From positions 1 through 7,772 of the forward strand of contig JBDNIO010000257.1 in assembly GCA_041688215.1 (NCBI GenBank): a stretch of DNA of 7,772 bases, read 5' to 3'. Shown here in pieces: positions 1-6,302 of the stretch (positions are counted from its first letter, which is position 1; each line of letters starts with the position of its first letter). A program made the position numbers and the translations under genes. This stretch comes from JBDNIO01 sp041688215. GTDB lineage: Bacteria > Pseudomonadota > Gammaproteobacteria > Nevskiales > Salinisphaeraceae. The notes below the pieces were generated by a model. It saw only the letters and a list, made by a program, of their open reading frames with translations, did no database searches and was not told where the DNA came from.

Positions 1-91
1 CCTCGTCCAGATAAATGTCTTCCCGGCGGTCGCCGCGGGAAGTGACGTGATATAGCCCACCGGCGAGTTCAATGCGTAGGGGTCTTGCCAT
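1..91 (-). CDS. REP-associated tyrosine (IS200-like, Y1) transposase, N-terminal fragment cut by window edge
   Basis: Reading leftward from an ATG at 91-89, the frame stays open to the window edge and gives 30 residues beginning MARPLRIELAGGLYHVTSRG and continuing DRREDIYLDE. This opening (MARPLR, then LYHVTSRG followed by a basic DRR) is characteristic of RAYT proteins, the single-strand DNA transposases of the IS200/IS605 Y1 superfamily that are linked to REP elements. The catalytic HUH motif and tyrosine would lie outside the window, so activity cannot be judged. No clear Shine-Dalgarno precedes the ATG. The start codon lies in the loop of an inverted repeat (81-127), and the upstream sequence includes the GGTCAGGTCTTGC block I associate from memory with genes of this type. 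The gene is downstream of, and on the same strand as, the OLD-like gene. Family call fairly sure; completeness unknown. Confidence 0.8.
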   Translation of the reverse strand, partial: MARPLRIELAGGLYHVTSRGDRREDIYLDE

Positions 92-127
92 GGGAAGAGT
101 TTAACAGAAATGTATTAATGCAAGACC
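81..127 (-). repeat. Inverted repeat bracketing the transposase start codon
   Basis: GGTCTTGC at 81-88 and GCAAGACC at 120-127 are perfect 8-bp reverse complements with a 31-nt loop (89-119). A further G-T pair (80/128) is possible. In the minus-strand transcript the upstream arm pairs with codons 2-4 of the transposase, and the ATG (91-89) sits at the base of the loop. The repeat is directly visible. A role in translational control, or as a transposase-recognised DNA hairpin, is inference. Confidence 0.6.
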
Positions 128-130
128 TGA

Positions 131-171
131 CCCTATTTTCCCCTATTTTCCCTCTATTTTCCCCTATTTTC
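131..171. repeat. Short G-rich/C-rich tandem repeat (about 10-bp unit, four copies)
   Basis: The plus strand shows CCCTATTTTC at 131-140, 141-150 and 162-171, with an 11-bp variant CCTCTATTTTC at 151-161. On the minus strand this is a run of GGGGAAAATA-like units with four G-tracts of three or four G, separated by 6-8 nt. It occupies most of the space between the end of the OLD-like gene (191) and the transposase start (91). The remainder (172-190) is a pyrimidine-rich stretch with a doubled TCTAAATTT. I see no gene and no normal hairpin terminator here. Confidence 0.75.
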
Positions 172-190
172 CTCTTTTCTAAATTTTTTT

Positions 191-2050
191 CTAAATTTCA
201 AAATTATGTGCGTTTGTTAGTTGGTTGAACTGTACTTCAATAGCATTTTCCGAAATTATTTCTTTGGTTGTAATAGTGCATTCAAAAGTTCTGTCTTCCT
301 GAATTGTTAAGTTCTGCAATTCTAGGATTTGGTTATATAGCGTATAATTGATTTTTTGGTTTCGAACCAGATCATCTTCGTTATTTATTTCCCCTTTTGC
401 CACACCTGTTTGAACCCTATGGATCCATTCGAATATTTCAAATCTCACATGCTTAAGAACTTTAATTTCAGTAATAGGTACTGCTTCTTTTAAAATAGTT
501 GTTAAATCTGAATAATTTGCGTCTATTTCTTCTTTGTTTTCAACTTGAAGAAGGTAATCTCTTTCCGTATGAAAACAGGTATCCTTTTTTGTAATATTTA
601 GATAGTCTATTTCTGTTTGAGTGTAATAATGTTCAATCTCCCCAGCTGGGAATATGAAGGTACTGCAAGCTTTAAACGCATTTAATAATTGTGTAATTCT
701 GCCTAAAATTAAATTTAATTTAGCCACATTATCAGCATTTAAAACCGCCCTAATATCGTCAGTATATTTTGTGACTGCCAGAAGCATAGAAACTCTTTTA
801 GAGTGTTCTTCTTCTGGAGAGAAAGATTCGATTTTTTCTTTTAGTGAGCCTAGATGTGCTAACGTCATTTCTTGCCCTGAAATGTAATCCGCTATAGAGC
901 TCAACTGTGACTCTAAATCACCAATTTCTTTTGACAGGACTTCTCCAACCCCTTGTTTTTGTATATAATTTTGTGAGCGCTCATCCTCGCAGACGACCCG
1001 CCTTAACCTGCCTTTAAAAATAGAATCTAGGTCAGCAATCAATCTGCAATTAATTTTTAATGATTTACATAACTTATAAAAGACACCTAATTCGTCTTTG
1101 CCTCCGACATCAATTATGCATGAGCCCGATGCCCCAATATTAATTCCAAGTTTTTCAAATAAAATTGAGATTATTTGTTGATCTGTATAGCCTTCAACAA
1201 AAACAGGGTTTGGAGAGAAGAAAAATTGTTTGTGATGAGTATTAAACCGAGGTAGGAATTTTTTCAATATGTATTTATCTTCTTCTTCTAACTCGCCAAC
1301 GAAAGTAGGAACCTTATCGTAGTGGCAAACTAAGATGTTACTCAGATCATCTAAAGACTTTAAATCGATGAAATAAGGCGAGTGTGTAATAATGAAGAAC
1401 ATCTTTTTACTAGGATCTTCTAATGGATTACCAGAGATCTTTCTTATTTCTTGAAGGAAAAAAGACTGGAGCTGAGGATGTAGGTGCAATTCGGGTTCAT
1501 CAAAAATTATGCAGTTCTTTGATGGGTCATACAGAAATGTAAGCAATGTAATTAACTCTTTTAATCCGTGACACTCACTATCGCTTAGGTTGTATTCCTC
1601 TCCCGCATCAATATTCTGCATCTTAGGTTTTAAAAAACCACCTTCTTCTACTAACCGGATTGTCTTGCCAAAGATATCAGATAGTAGGGCTTCAATCTTT
1701 ATCCTAATATCAAGTCGTTGTTTAAGGATAATAATTGCAGAAGAAGAGAGACCAGTATTTTCAGCTCTTGTTTTGTAATCTTCAAAATAAGTTATGTCGA
1801 ACCCACGTTGCAGTAGCCCGCCTCCATAACGTGCTTCCTGTTGCATCTCAAGTCCGGTTAGTCTTTCAGCATTCAGGTACCTTGGTTGAAAACCACCTCC
1901 ATTAAAATTTGCTTTGATTTGTTCTGCTAACAATGATTTTCCAGTACCGTTCGGTCCAACCAAGAAATTTATTGAGCCCCATTGGTTCTTAATAAAGTGA
2001 TCTTCGCCCCAAAGCAGAGGAATTGAGATATCTATATTTTTTTCAATCAT
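191..2050 (-). CDS. OLD-family AAA/ABC ATPase with TOPRIM nuclease domain (putative phage-defence protein)
   Basis: The 619-residue protein has an ABC-type ATPase N-terminus: Walker A GPNGTGKS (32-39), a signature-like NLSDSECHG (154-162), Walker B with catalytic glutamate CIIFDEPELHLHP (180-192) and an H-loop IITHSP (220-225). A TOPRIM domain follows: FVEGYTDQQ (284-292) with E286, then IDVGGKDE (313-320), then the DxD of IADLDS (338-343, D340 and D342). A later acidic motif GEIEHYY (470-476) resembles one often seen in these proteins. This order and length match the OLD family (phage P2 Old, Gabija GajA), which couple ATP hydrolysis to DNA cleavage. No UvrD-like helicase gene adjoins, so it is not a standard Gabija pair and looks like a solo (class 1) OLD protein. 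All key residues seem present. Composition is AT-rich, unlike the genes to the right, suggesting transfer. The ATG at 2050 lacks a clear Shine-Dalgarno. Defence function is inferred from family. Confidence 0.85.
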   Translation of the reverse strand: MIEKNIDISIPLLWGEDHFIKNQWGSINFLVGPNGTGKSLLAEQIKANFNGGGFQPRYLNAERLTGLEMQQEARYGGGLLQRGFDITYFEDYKTRAENTGLSSSAIIILKQRLDIRIKIEALLSDIFGKTIRLVEEGGFLKPKMQNIDAGEEYNLSDSECHGLKELITLLTFLYDPSKNCIIFDEPELHLHPQLQSFFLQEIRKISGNPLEDPSKKMFFIITHSPYFIDLKSLDDLSNILVCHYDKVPTFVGELEEEDKYILKKFLPRFNTHHKQFFFSPNPVFVEGYTDQQIISILFEKLGINIGASGSCIIDVGGKDELGVFYKLCKSLKINCRLIADLDSIFKGRLRRVVCEDERSQNYIQKQGVGEVLSKEIGDLESQLSSIADYISGQEMTLAHLGSLKEKIESFSPEEEHSKRVSMLLAVTKYTDDIRAVLNADNVAKLNLILGRITQLLNAFKACSTFIFPAGEIEHYYTQTEIDYLNITKKDTCFHTERDYLLQVENKEEIDANYSDLTTILKEAVPITEIKVLKHVRFEIFEWIHRVQTGVAKGEINNEDDLVRNQKINYTLYNQILELQNLTIQEDRTFECTITTKEIISENAIEVQFNQLTNAHNFEI

Positions 2051-2067
2051 ATGATTTGTTTCATTGG

Positions 2068-2128
2068 GTATAACAACTGAGTATACGACAACCTGTATAC
2101 CTATCGCCCCTCAAAAAAAGGTGTATAT
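2068..2128. promoter_or_regulatory. Phased GTATA motifs upstream of the OLD-like gene; possible promoter/operator
   Basis: GTATAA at 2068, GTATAC at 2081 and 2095, and GTATAT at 2123 recur at steps of 13, 14 and 28 bp. Two are perfect GTATAC palindromes. On the minus strand they supply -10-like hexamers (TATACT at 2085-2080, TATACC at 2072-2067) 17 to 35 bp before the ATG, but no convincing -35 lies at 16-18 bp from either. The motifs are seen; promoter or operator function is inference. The last one falls inside the terminator loop. Confidence 0.3.
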
Positions 2129-2137
2129 CCCGCACCT
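2113..2137 (-). terminator. Rho-independent terminator of the catabolic operon
   Basis: In the minus-strand transcript, AGGTG (2137-2133) can pair with CACCT (2123-2119) across a 9-nt loop, followed by seven T residues (2119-2113). It lies about 105 bp beyond the stop codon of the aldehyde dehydrogenase and just before the OLD-like gene, which is the expected place to separate the two units. The stem is only 5-6 bp, so strength is uncertain. Confidence 0.5.
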
Positions 2138-2153
2138 CGATTAGAAATTTATT

Positions 2154-2242
2154 GGTAATTACCTTACCCGAACGTGCAAATAGGCAGAAATACATGCCGC
2201 GAAAATACACCAATTAACCGAGCACAGGCCGGGGTAATTACC
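2154..2242. repeat. Two identical 10-bp palindromes GGTAATTACC
   Basis: GGTAATTACC occurs at 2154-2163 and at 2233-2242, 79 bp apart. Each copy is a perfect palindrome, and the similarity continues to the right (CTTACCCGA against CTACCGA). The second copy touches the last base of the aldehyde dehydrogenase stop codon. In the 3-prime untranslated RNA the copies could fold singly or pair with each other, helped by the adjoining TTACCC and GGGTAA. No open frame in 2051-2241 looks like a gene. Function unknown. Confidence 0.55.
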
Positions 2243-3696
2243 TACCGAGTATCTCCGCGTGGCACAGCCTGCACCTCCACATATTCAAATAACCCCTCAA
2301 GCCCCCCTTCACGCCCAATCCCGGATTGCAACATACCACCAAACGGCGCTTCCGGCGCCGGACCGGTTCCGGTGTTGTAACCTACATGCCCAAAGTGCAG
2401 GGCGGCGATTACCTTGGCGGCGCGGTCGTCGTCCTTGGTAAATACGTAGGCGGCCAGACCAAATTCCGTGCGGTTGCCATAAGCGATGACTTGGTCGTCT
2501 TCACTGAATTCAATAATCGGCACCAGGGGGCCGAAGGTTTCTTCCTTGCAGCACTTCATGTTGTGGTTTACGCCGGTAATGATCGTGGGCGGGAAGAACA
2601 GGCCTTTTTCGGGGTCGAGTTCATCCGGGGATTTGCCGGCGGCCAGGGTGGCGCCTTTATCGAGCGCGTCGCTTAGATGGTCCAGGACTTTTTCGAAGCC
2701 GGCTTTGTTGACTAGTGGGCCCATGTCTATTTTTTCGTCCATGCCGTCGCCGACGGTCATTTTCTTTACGCGCTCGACCATTTTTTCGGTGAATTCCTCG
2801 GCCACGTCCTTGTGCACGTAAACGCGGTTGGCGCAGACGCAGGTTTGGCCGCCGCCGCGGAATTTGTTGGCGATGAGGTTATCCGCTGCGGATTCCAGGT
2901 CGGCGTCTGCAAACACGATGAACGGGGCGTTGCCGCCGAGTTCCAGCGCCAGTTTCTTGACCTGGCCCTTGGTGTTGTCGATAAGCTGTTTGCCGACGCC
3001 GGTGGAGCCGGTGAAGCTGAGCATGGGTACATCCGGCGAGGCACACAGGGTGTCGCCGATGGGGCCGGATTTGCCCATTACAAGGTTGACCATGCCTTCG
3101 GGCAGGTCCAGGCCGTGCAGCAGGCTAAATAGCGAAATCATGGTCAGCGGCGTTAGGCTGGCGGGCTTGATAACCACGGGGCAGCCGGCGGCCAGTGCAG
3201 GCGCCAGCTTCTTGGCGATCATGCCGATGGGGAAATTCCACGGGGTGATCAGGCCGGCGACGCCGATGGGGCGGTAGTGGATGGTCCAGGTGCAGTCCTT
3301 GGGTTTTTCGTCCAACTCGTGCGGGGCGAGTTTGTCGATGTTTTTGGCGCAGTTGGCGAAAAAGCCGGCCGCGTAGGCGGCTTCGCCTTCGGCTTCTTTC
3401 CAGGGTTTGCCGTGTTCCAGACACAGGATGCGGCCGATTTCGGTTTTCTCGTCCATCAGGGCGTCGTGAATGTCGGTAAGCCATTCCTTGCGTTCTTCCA
3501 GGCTAGAGCCGCGCGCCAGGGCCTTTTTGCCGGCCTCGATGGCGCGTTGGGTTTCTGCTGCGCCCATCACCGGCACCTGCGCCAGTTCCTTGCCGTTGGC
3601 AGGGTTCATCACGGCCATGGTGTCGCCGGAATCGGCTGCCACCCATTTGCCGCCGATGTAGCCGTTTATGTTCTTTAATAAATCTGATTCAATCAT
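2242..3696 (-). CDS. NAD(P)-dependent aldehyde dehydrogenase, succinate-semialdehyde dehydrogenase type
   Basis: The 484-residue protein is a full-length aldehyde dehydrogenase that oxidises an aldehyde to an acid. It shows the catalytic asparagine in TPWNFP (N154), the cofactor-binding lysine in IKPAS (K177), the Rossmann glycine motif FTGSTGVGK (228-236), the general base in LELGGNAP (E252), the nucleophile in GGQTCVCANR (C286) and the EETFGP motif (385-390). The second cysteine two residues after the nucleophile (C288) is typical of the GabD/SSADH subfamily. The likely substrate is succinate semialdehyde or a similar omega-semialdehyde; the exact one is inferred. The frame stays open upstream to 3903, but I chose the ATG at 3696: it follows a GAGG site (3707-3704) by 7 nt, overlaps the amidase stop by 4 bp (ATGA), and the residues before it do not resemble the family. 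It is the last gene of the operon and translationally coupled to the amidase. Confidence 0.9.
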   Translation of the reverse strand: MIESDLLKNINGYIGGKWVAADSGDTMAVMNPANGKELAQVPVMGAAETQRAIEAGKKALARGSSLEERKEWLTDIHDALMDEKTEIGRILCLEHGKPWKEAEGEAAYAAGFFANCAKNIDKLAPHELDEKPKDCTWTIHYRPIGVAGLITPWNFPIGMIAKKLAPALAAGCPVVIKPASLTPLTMISLFSLLHGLDLPEGMVNLVMGKSGPIGDTLCASPDVPMLSFTGSTGVGKQLIDNTKGQVKKLALELGGNAPFIVFADADLESAADNLIANKFRGGGQTCVCANRVYVHKDVAEEFTEKMVERVKKMTVGDGMDEKIDMGPLVNKAGFEKVLDHLSDALDKGATLAAGKSPDELDPEKGLFFPPTIITGVNHNMKCCKEETFGPLVPIIEFSEDDQVIAYGNRTEFGLAAYVFTKDDDRAAKVIAALHFGHVGYNTGTGPAPEAPFGGMLQSGIGREGGLEGLFEYVEVQAVPRGDTR

Positions 3697-5117
3697 TTCG
3701 ATGCCTCGTTGATCCATGAAGGACGCTTGTCTGTTAACGGATGGGCTTGTTGATAGGCCTGGGCGGCGCGCAGAACCAGGGCGTCCTGGTGGCGTGCGCC
3801 GACCAGCTGCAGGCCGATCGGCAAGCCGGATTGGGTAAATCCGCAGGGTACGGAGATGGCCGGCTGGCCGGTTAAATTGAAGGGGTAGGTGAACGGGGTC
3901 CACGTGGGCCAGCGTTCGTGCGGCCAGTCCTCCGGTACTTCCAGGTCCTTGGTGAAGGCCGGGATGGGCAGACAGGGTGTGAGCAGCAGGTCGTACTTCT
4001 GGTGAAACAGGCTGGTGGATTCAATCAGGTTGGCGCGCACATTGGCCGCGCCCAGGTAATCCAGCAGCGATAGCTCACCAGCCCATTCGGCGACGTGTTG
4101 CAGGCCGGGGTCCATTTGCTGTTTCTGTTCTGGGGAAAGGTCGCGCATGGCGTTGGCGGCGCCGCCATAGAACAGAATGTCGAAGGCTTCCAGCGGGTCT
4201 GTGAAACCGGGGTCGACCTGCTCGACATTAGCGCCCAGTTGTTCGAAGGCTTTGGCGACGGCGTCCAGTGATTTGCGGATTTCCGGATCGACGATATCGA
4301 CGAAGCCCATGGTCGGACTGTAGGCAATGCGCAGGCCGCCCACACCGTTGTTCAGGCCCGCAAGAAAATCGATTTTATTGCTGGGCAGGGTGACATCGCG
4401 CGGGTCGGGTTCCGCCAGTACGTTCATCAGCAGGGCGGTGTCTTCGACCGTCCAGGTCAAGGGGCCGACGTGGGCCAGCGGAAAAAACGCGCTCGGCGGC
4501 CACATGGGGCACAGGCCGTGCGTGGGTTTGTGGCCGACGAGTCCGGAAAATCCGGCGGGAATGCGGATGGAACCGCCGGCGTCGGTGCCCAGTGCCAGCG
4601 GTGCCATTCCAAGTGCCACGGACGTCGCGCTGCCGCCGGAAGAACCGCCCGCGGTTTTTTCCGGATCCCATGGGTTGCCGGTGGGGCCTTCCAGAATGCT
4701 GTCGGTTACGCCTTTCCAGCCGTATTCCGGCGTTGTAGTGCGGCCAACAGTAACCATACCCTGACGCTTGAGTGCGGCTACGGCAGGGGCGTCTGTTTGC
4801 GCGGGTTTGCTGGCATCGACCAGTTTCGAGCCTTTCAGGTTCGGCCAGCCTTCGGCCATGAAGATGTCCTTAACCGCCACCGGAACGCCGTTTACCAGGC
4901 CGTTGGCTGCGTTATTCTGGTAGCGTTTTTCGGCCGCGCGGGCTTCGGCCAGGGTGATTTCGTCGTTGACCAGTGAGTAGGCGTGGGTGCGCTCATCCAG
5001 ATCATGAATGCGTTTCAGGCAGGCCTTGGCCGCGTCTACGGGAGACAACTCACCGCTTTTGAATGCCTTGAGCATTTGCTGCGCGGTGAGTTCGGCGATT
5101 TGCGTTTGGTCGGTCAC
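3693..5117 (-). CDS. Amidase signature family hydrolase
   Basis: The 474-residue protein hydrolyses a carboxylic amide, releasing ammonia or an amine. The complete Ser-cisSer-Lys triad is visible: lysine in VAVKD (K83), cis-serine in TAGGSSGGS (S159) and nucleophilic serine in GTDAGGSIR (S183). The signature runs from about 151 to 193 and the C-terminal NLTGQPAISVPCGF block (414-427) is also standard. Length is normal for stand-alone amidases. It lacks GatB/GatC neighbours, so a tRNA amidotransferase role is unlikely. The start is a GTG at 5117, with GGAG (5132-5129) 11 nt upstream. The ATG at 5134 is in another frame and ends in a TGA overlapping the GTG. The gene lies 25 bp after the dehydrogenase and overlaps the aldehyde dehydrogenase by 4 bp. 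The amide substrate cannot be predicted; pairing with an SSADH-type enzyme would fit an omega-amide feeding a C4 semialdehyde route (inference). Confidence 0.88.
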   Translation of the reverse strand: MTDQTQIAELTAQQMLKAFKSGELSPVDAAKACLKRIHDLDERTHAYSLVNDEITLAEARAAEKRYQNNAANGLVNGVPVAVKDIFMAEGWPNLKGSKLVDASKPAQTDAPAVAALKRQGMVTVGRTTTPEYGWKGVTDSILEGPTGNPWDPEKTAGGSSGGSATSVALGMAPLALGTDAGGSIRIPAGFSGLVGHKPTHGLCPMWPPSAFFPLAHVGPLTWTVEDTALLMNVLAEPDPRDVTLPSNKIDFLAGLNNGVGGLRIAYSPTMGFVDIVDPEIRKSLDAVAKAFEQLGANVEQVDPGFTDPLEAFDILFYGGAANAMRDLSPEQKQQMDPGLQHVAEWAGELSLLDYLGAANVRANLIESTSLFHQKYDLLLTPCLPIPAFTKDLEVPEDWPHERWPTWTPFTYPFNLTGQPAISVPCGFTQSGLPIGLQLVGARHQDALVLRAAQAYQQAHPLTDKRPSWINEASK

Positions 5118-5142
5118 TTTGGGGTGTTCTCCATGGGTTTTC

Positions 5143-6126
5143 TTAACTGCCGGAGGGCACGTAGCCGCGTCCCTTGTCGACGATGTTGTGTAACGGCTCG
5201 CCGGCTTTCCAGCGAGCCAGATTATCCAGAAACTGTTGGCTCAGGGCTTCGCGCCAGCCGATGAAATCGCCCGCCATGTGGGCAGACATCAACACGTTGT
5301 GCATGCGCCAAAGGGGATGATTTTTAGGCAGCGGTTCCTGTTCGAATACGTCGAGCCCGGCGCCGGCGATTTGTCCGTCTTCCAGTGCGGCGACCAGCGC
5401 ATCGGTTTGTACGATGGGCCCGCGGCCGATGTTAATGAAGCGGGCGTGGCGCTGCATGCTGGCAAATTCCGCTGCGCCAAACAGGCCTTGCGTTTGCGGC
5501 GTCAAAGGTGCGGCGACGACAACGTAATCTGCTGCACGTAATTGTTGATGCAGTGCATCGTTGGCATGTACAGCGTTGAAGTCGGGGTCGCTGTCGCGCG
5601 CGCTGCGCGCAATGCCATCCACCTGCATACCCACTGCGCCGCAGAGTTTGGCGATTTGCCGGCCGATGCTGCCGGCGCCGACCACCAGCAGTTTTTTCTC
5701 CAGCACGCGCTCGGTGTCGCAGTGTTGCCATGCGTGGTCTTGCTGCAGTTCAATGTTGCGTTTCGTGTCTTTCGCAAACGCCAGAATCACGCCGAGCACA
5801 TATTCGGCGATGGAGCGGTCGAAAATGCCGCGGGCGTTGGTAATGGTTACGTCCGAGTCATTGATTTCGGGAAACAGCACGGCGTCTACTCCGGCACTGG
5901 TAGCGTGCACCCATTGCAGTTTTTGCGCACTCGACCAGGCGCTCTGGAACGCCTCGGTACGGAAATCGGTAACCAGCAGAATACTTGTTTCGGGCAGGTG
6001 TTCGCGCAGGCTGGCCTCGTCCTGCGCAAACCGCACATGCGCCTGCTTATGCAGCGGCGCAAGTCCGGGCGGTTCGTCCTCGCCGGGGGCGGTAAGCACG
6101 GTAACAACGGGTTGCGTGTCGGGCAT
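5143..6126 (-). CDS. NAD(P)-dependent D-2-hydroxyacid dehydrogenase
   Basis: The 327-residue protein belongs to the D-isomer-specific 2-hydroxyacid dehydrogenase family (hydroxypyruvate/glyoxylate reductase-like), which interconverts 2-oxoacids and D-2-hydroxyacids. The Rossmann motif VVGAGSIGRQ lies at 148-157. The catalytic set is present: arginine in NIGRGP (R235), glutamate in FEQEPLP (E264) and histidine in SAHMAG (H283). The substrate-loop TSAGVD (76-81) is also recognisable. Length is normal. The frame could begin one codon earlier at a TTG (6129); I prefer the ATG at 6126. Neither has a strong Shine-Dalgarno, so the start is less certain than the body. It is the first gene of the operon, 25 bp before the amidase, and is divergent from the aminotransferase. 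A natural link is that it reduces the 2-oxoacid made by that transaminase, but this is inference; it could also act on glyoxylate or hydroxypyruvate. Confidence 0.88.
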   Translation of the reverse strand: MPDTQPVVTVLTAPGEDEPPGLAPLHKQAHVRFAQDEASLREHLPETSILLVTDFRTEAFQSAWSSAQKLQWVHATSAGVDAVLFPEINDSDVTITNARGIFDRSIAEYVLGVILAFAKDTKRNIELQQDHAWQHCDTERVLEKKLLVVGAGSIGRQIAKLCGAVGMQVDGIARSARDSDPDFNAVHANDALHQQLRAADYVVVAAPLTPQTQGLFGAAEFASMQRHARFINIGRGPIVQTDALVAALEDGQIAGAGLDVFEQEPLPKNHPLWRMHNVLMSAHMAGDFIGWREALSQQFLDNLARWKAGEPLHNIVDKGRGYVPSGS

Positions 6127-6202
6127 CAAGCGCGGTTTGCCAGGTGGCCCAGGGGCAGGTTCATGGGTTGCTTGGTTGTGTGAAGTGTAAAGTCAGACGG
6201 GC

Positions 6203-6232
6203 ACGTTACCCAGTGCACTTCGCCAGCGTCAA
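6203..6232 (-). promoter_or_regulatory. Possible sigma-70-type promoter of the three-gene operon, with an AGTGCACT palindrome in the spacer
   Basis: On the minus strand TTGACG (6232-6227) is a good -35 match. At 18 bp comes TAACGT (6208-6203), a poor -10. The perfect palindrome AGTGCACT (6212-6219) sits in the spacer, where a repressor could act. GAAGTG (6182-6187) and CACTTC (6216-6221) form a further inverted pair. Only the -35 and the palindrome are persuasive. Confidence 0.25.
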
Positions 6233-6256
6233 CTGTTGCTTGATTCTTGCGCGGGC

Positions 6257-6271
6257 TGGCACTAGTCTCGC
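6257..6271 (+). promoter_or_regulatory. Candidate sigma-54 (RpoN) promoter of the aminotransferase gene
   Basis: TGGCAC (6257-6262) matches the -24 element exactly. After the required spacing comes TCGC (6268-6271), one base from the TTGC of the -12 element. The near-invariant GG (6258-6259) and GC (6270-6271) are exactly 10 bases apart. Transcription would start about 20 bp before the ATG at 6303, leaving room for the GGAA ribosome site at 6293-6296. Sigma-54 control is common for nitrogen-compound catabolism. No activator gene is in view. Confidence 0.35.
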
Positions 6272-6302
6272 GGGCTAACAACTCCATCAACTGGAATGGT
6301 AT

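Noticed and set aside
191..2241. Classic Gabija or retron system
   Set aside because: Only the OLD-like component is present; no UvrD-like helicase, reverse transcriptase or non-coding RNA gene is visible next to it.
3697..3903. Upstream in-frame extension of the aldehyde dehydrogenase (about 69 residues)
   Set aside because: It lies wholly inside the amidase 3-prime end, is Pro/Arg-rich without family similarity, and a good ribosome site and ATGA overlap support the start at 3696.
5542..6190. Long plus-strand frames (over 200 codons) opposite the D-2-hydroxyacid dehydrogenase
   Set aside because: They are antisense to a gene with complete catalytic motifs, and GC-rich DNA often leaves such frames open. 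No recognisable domain.
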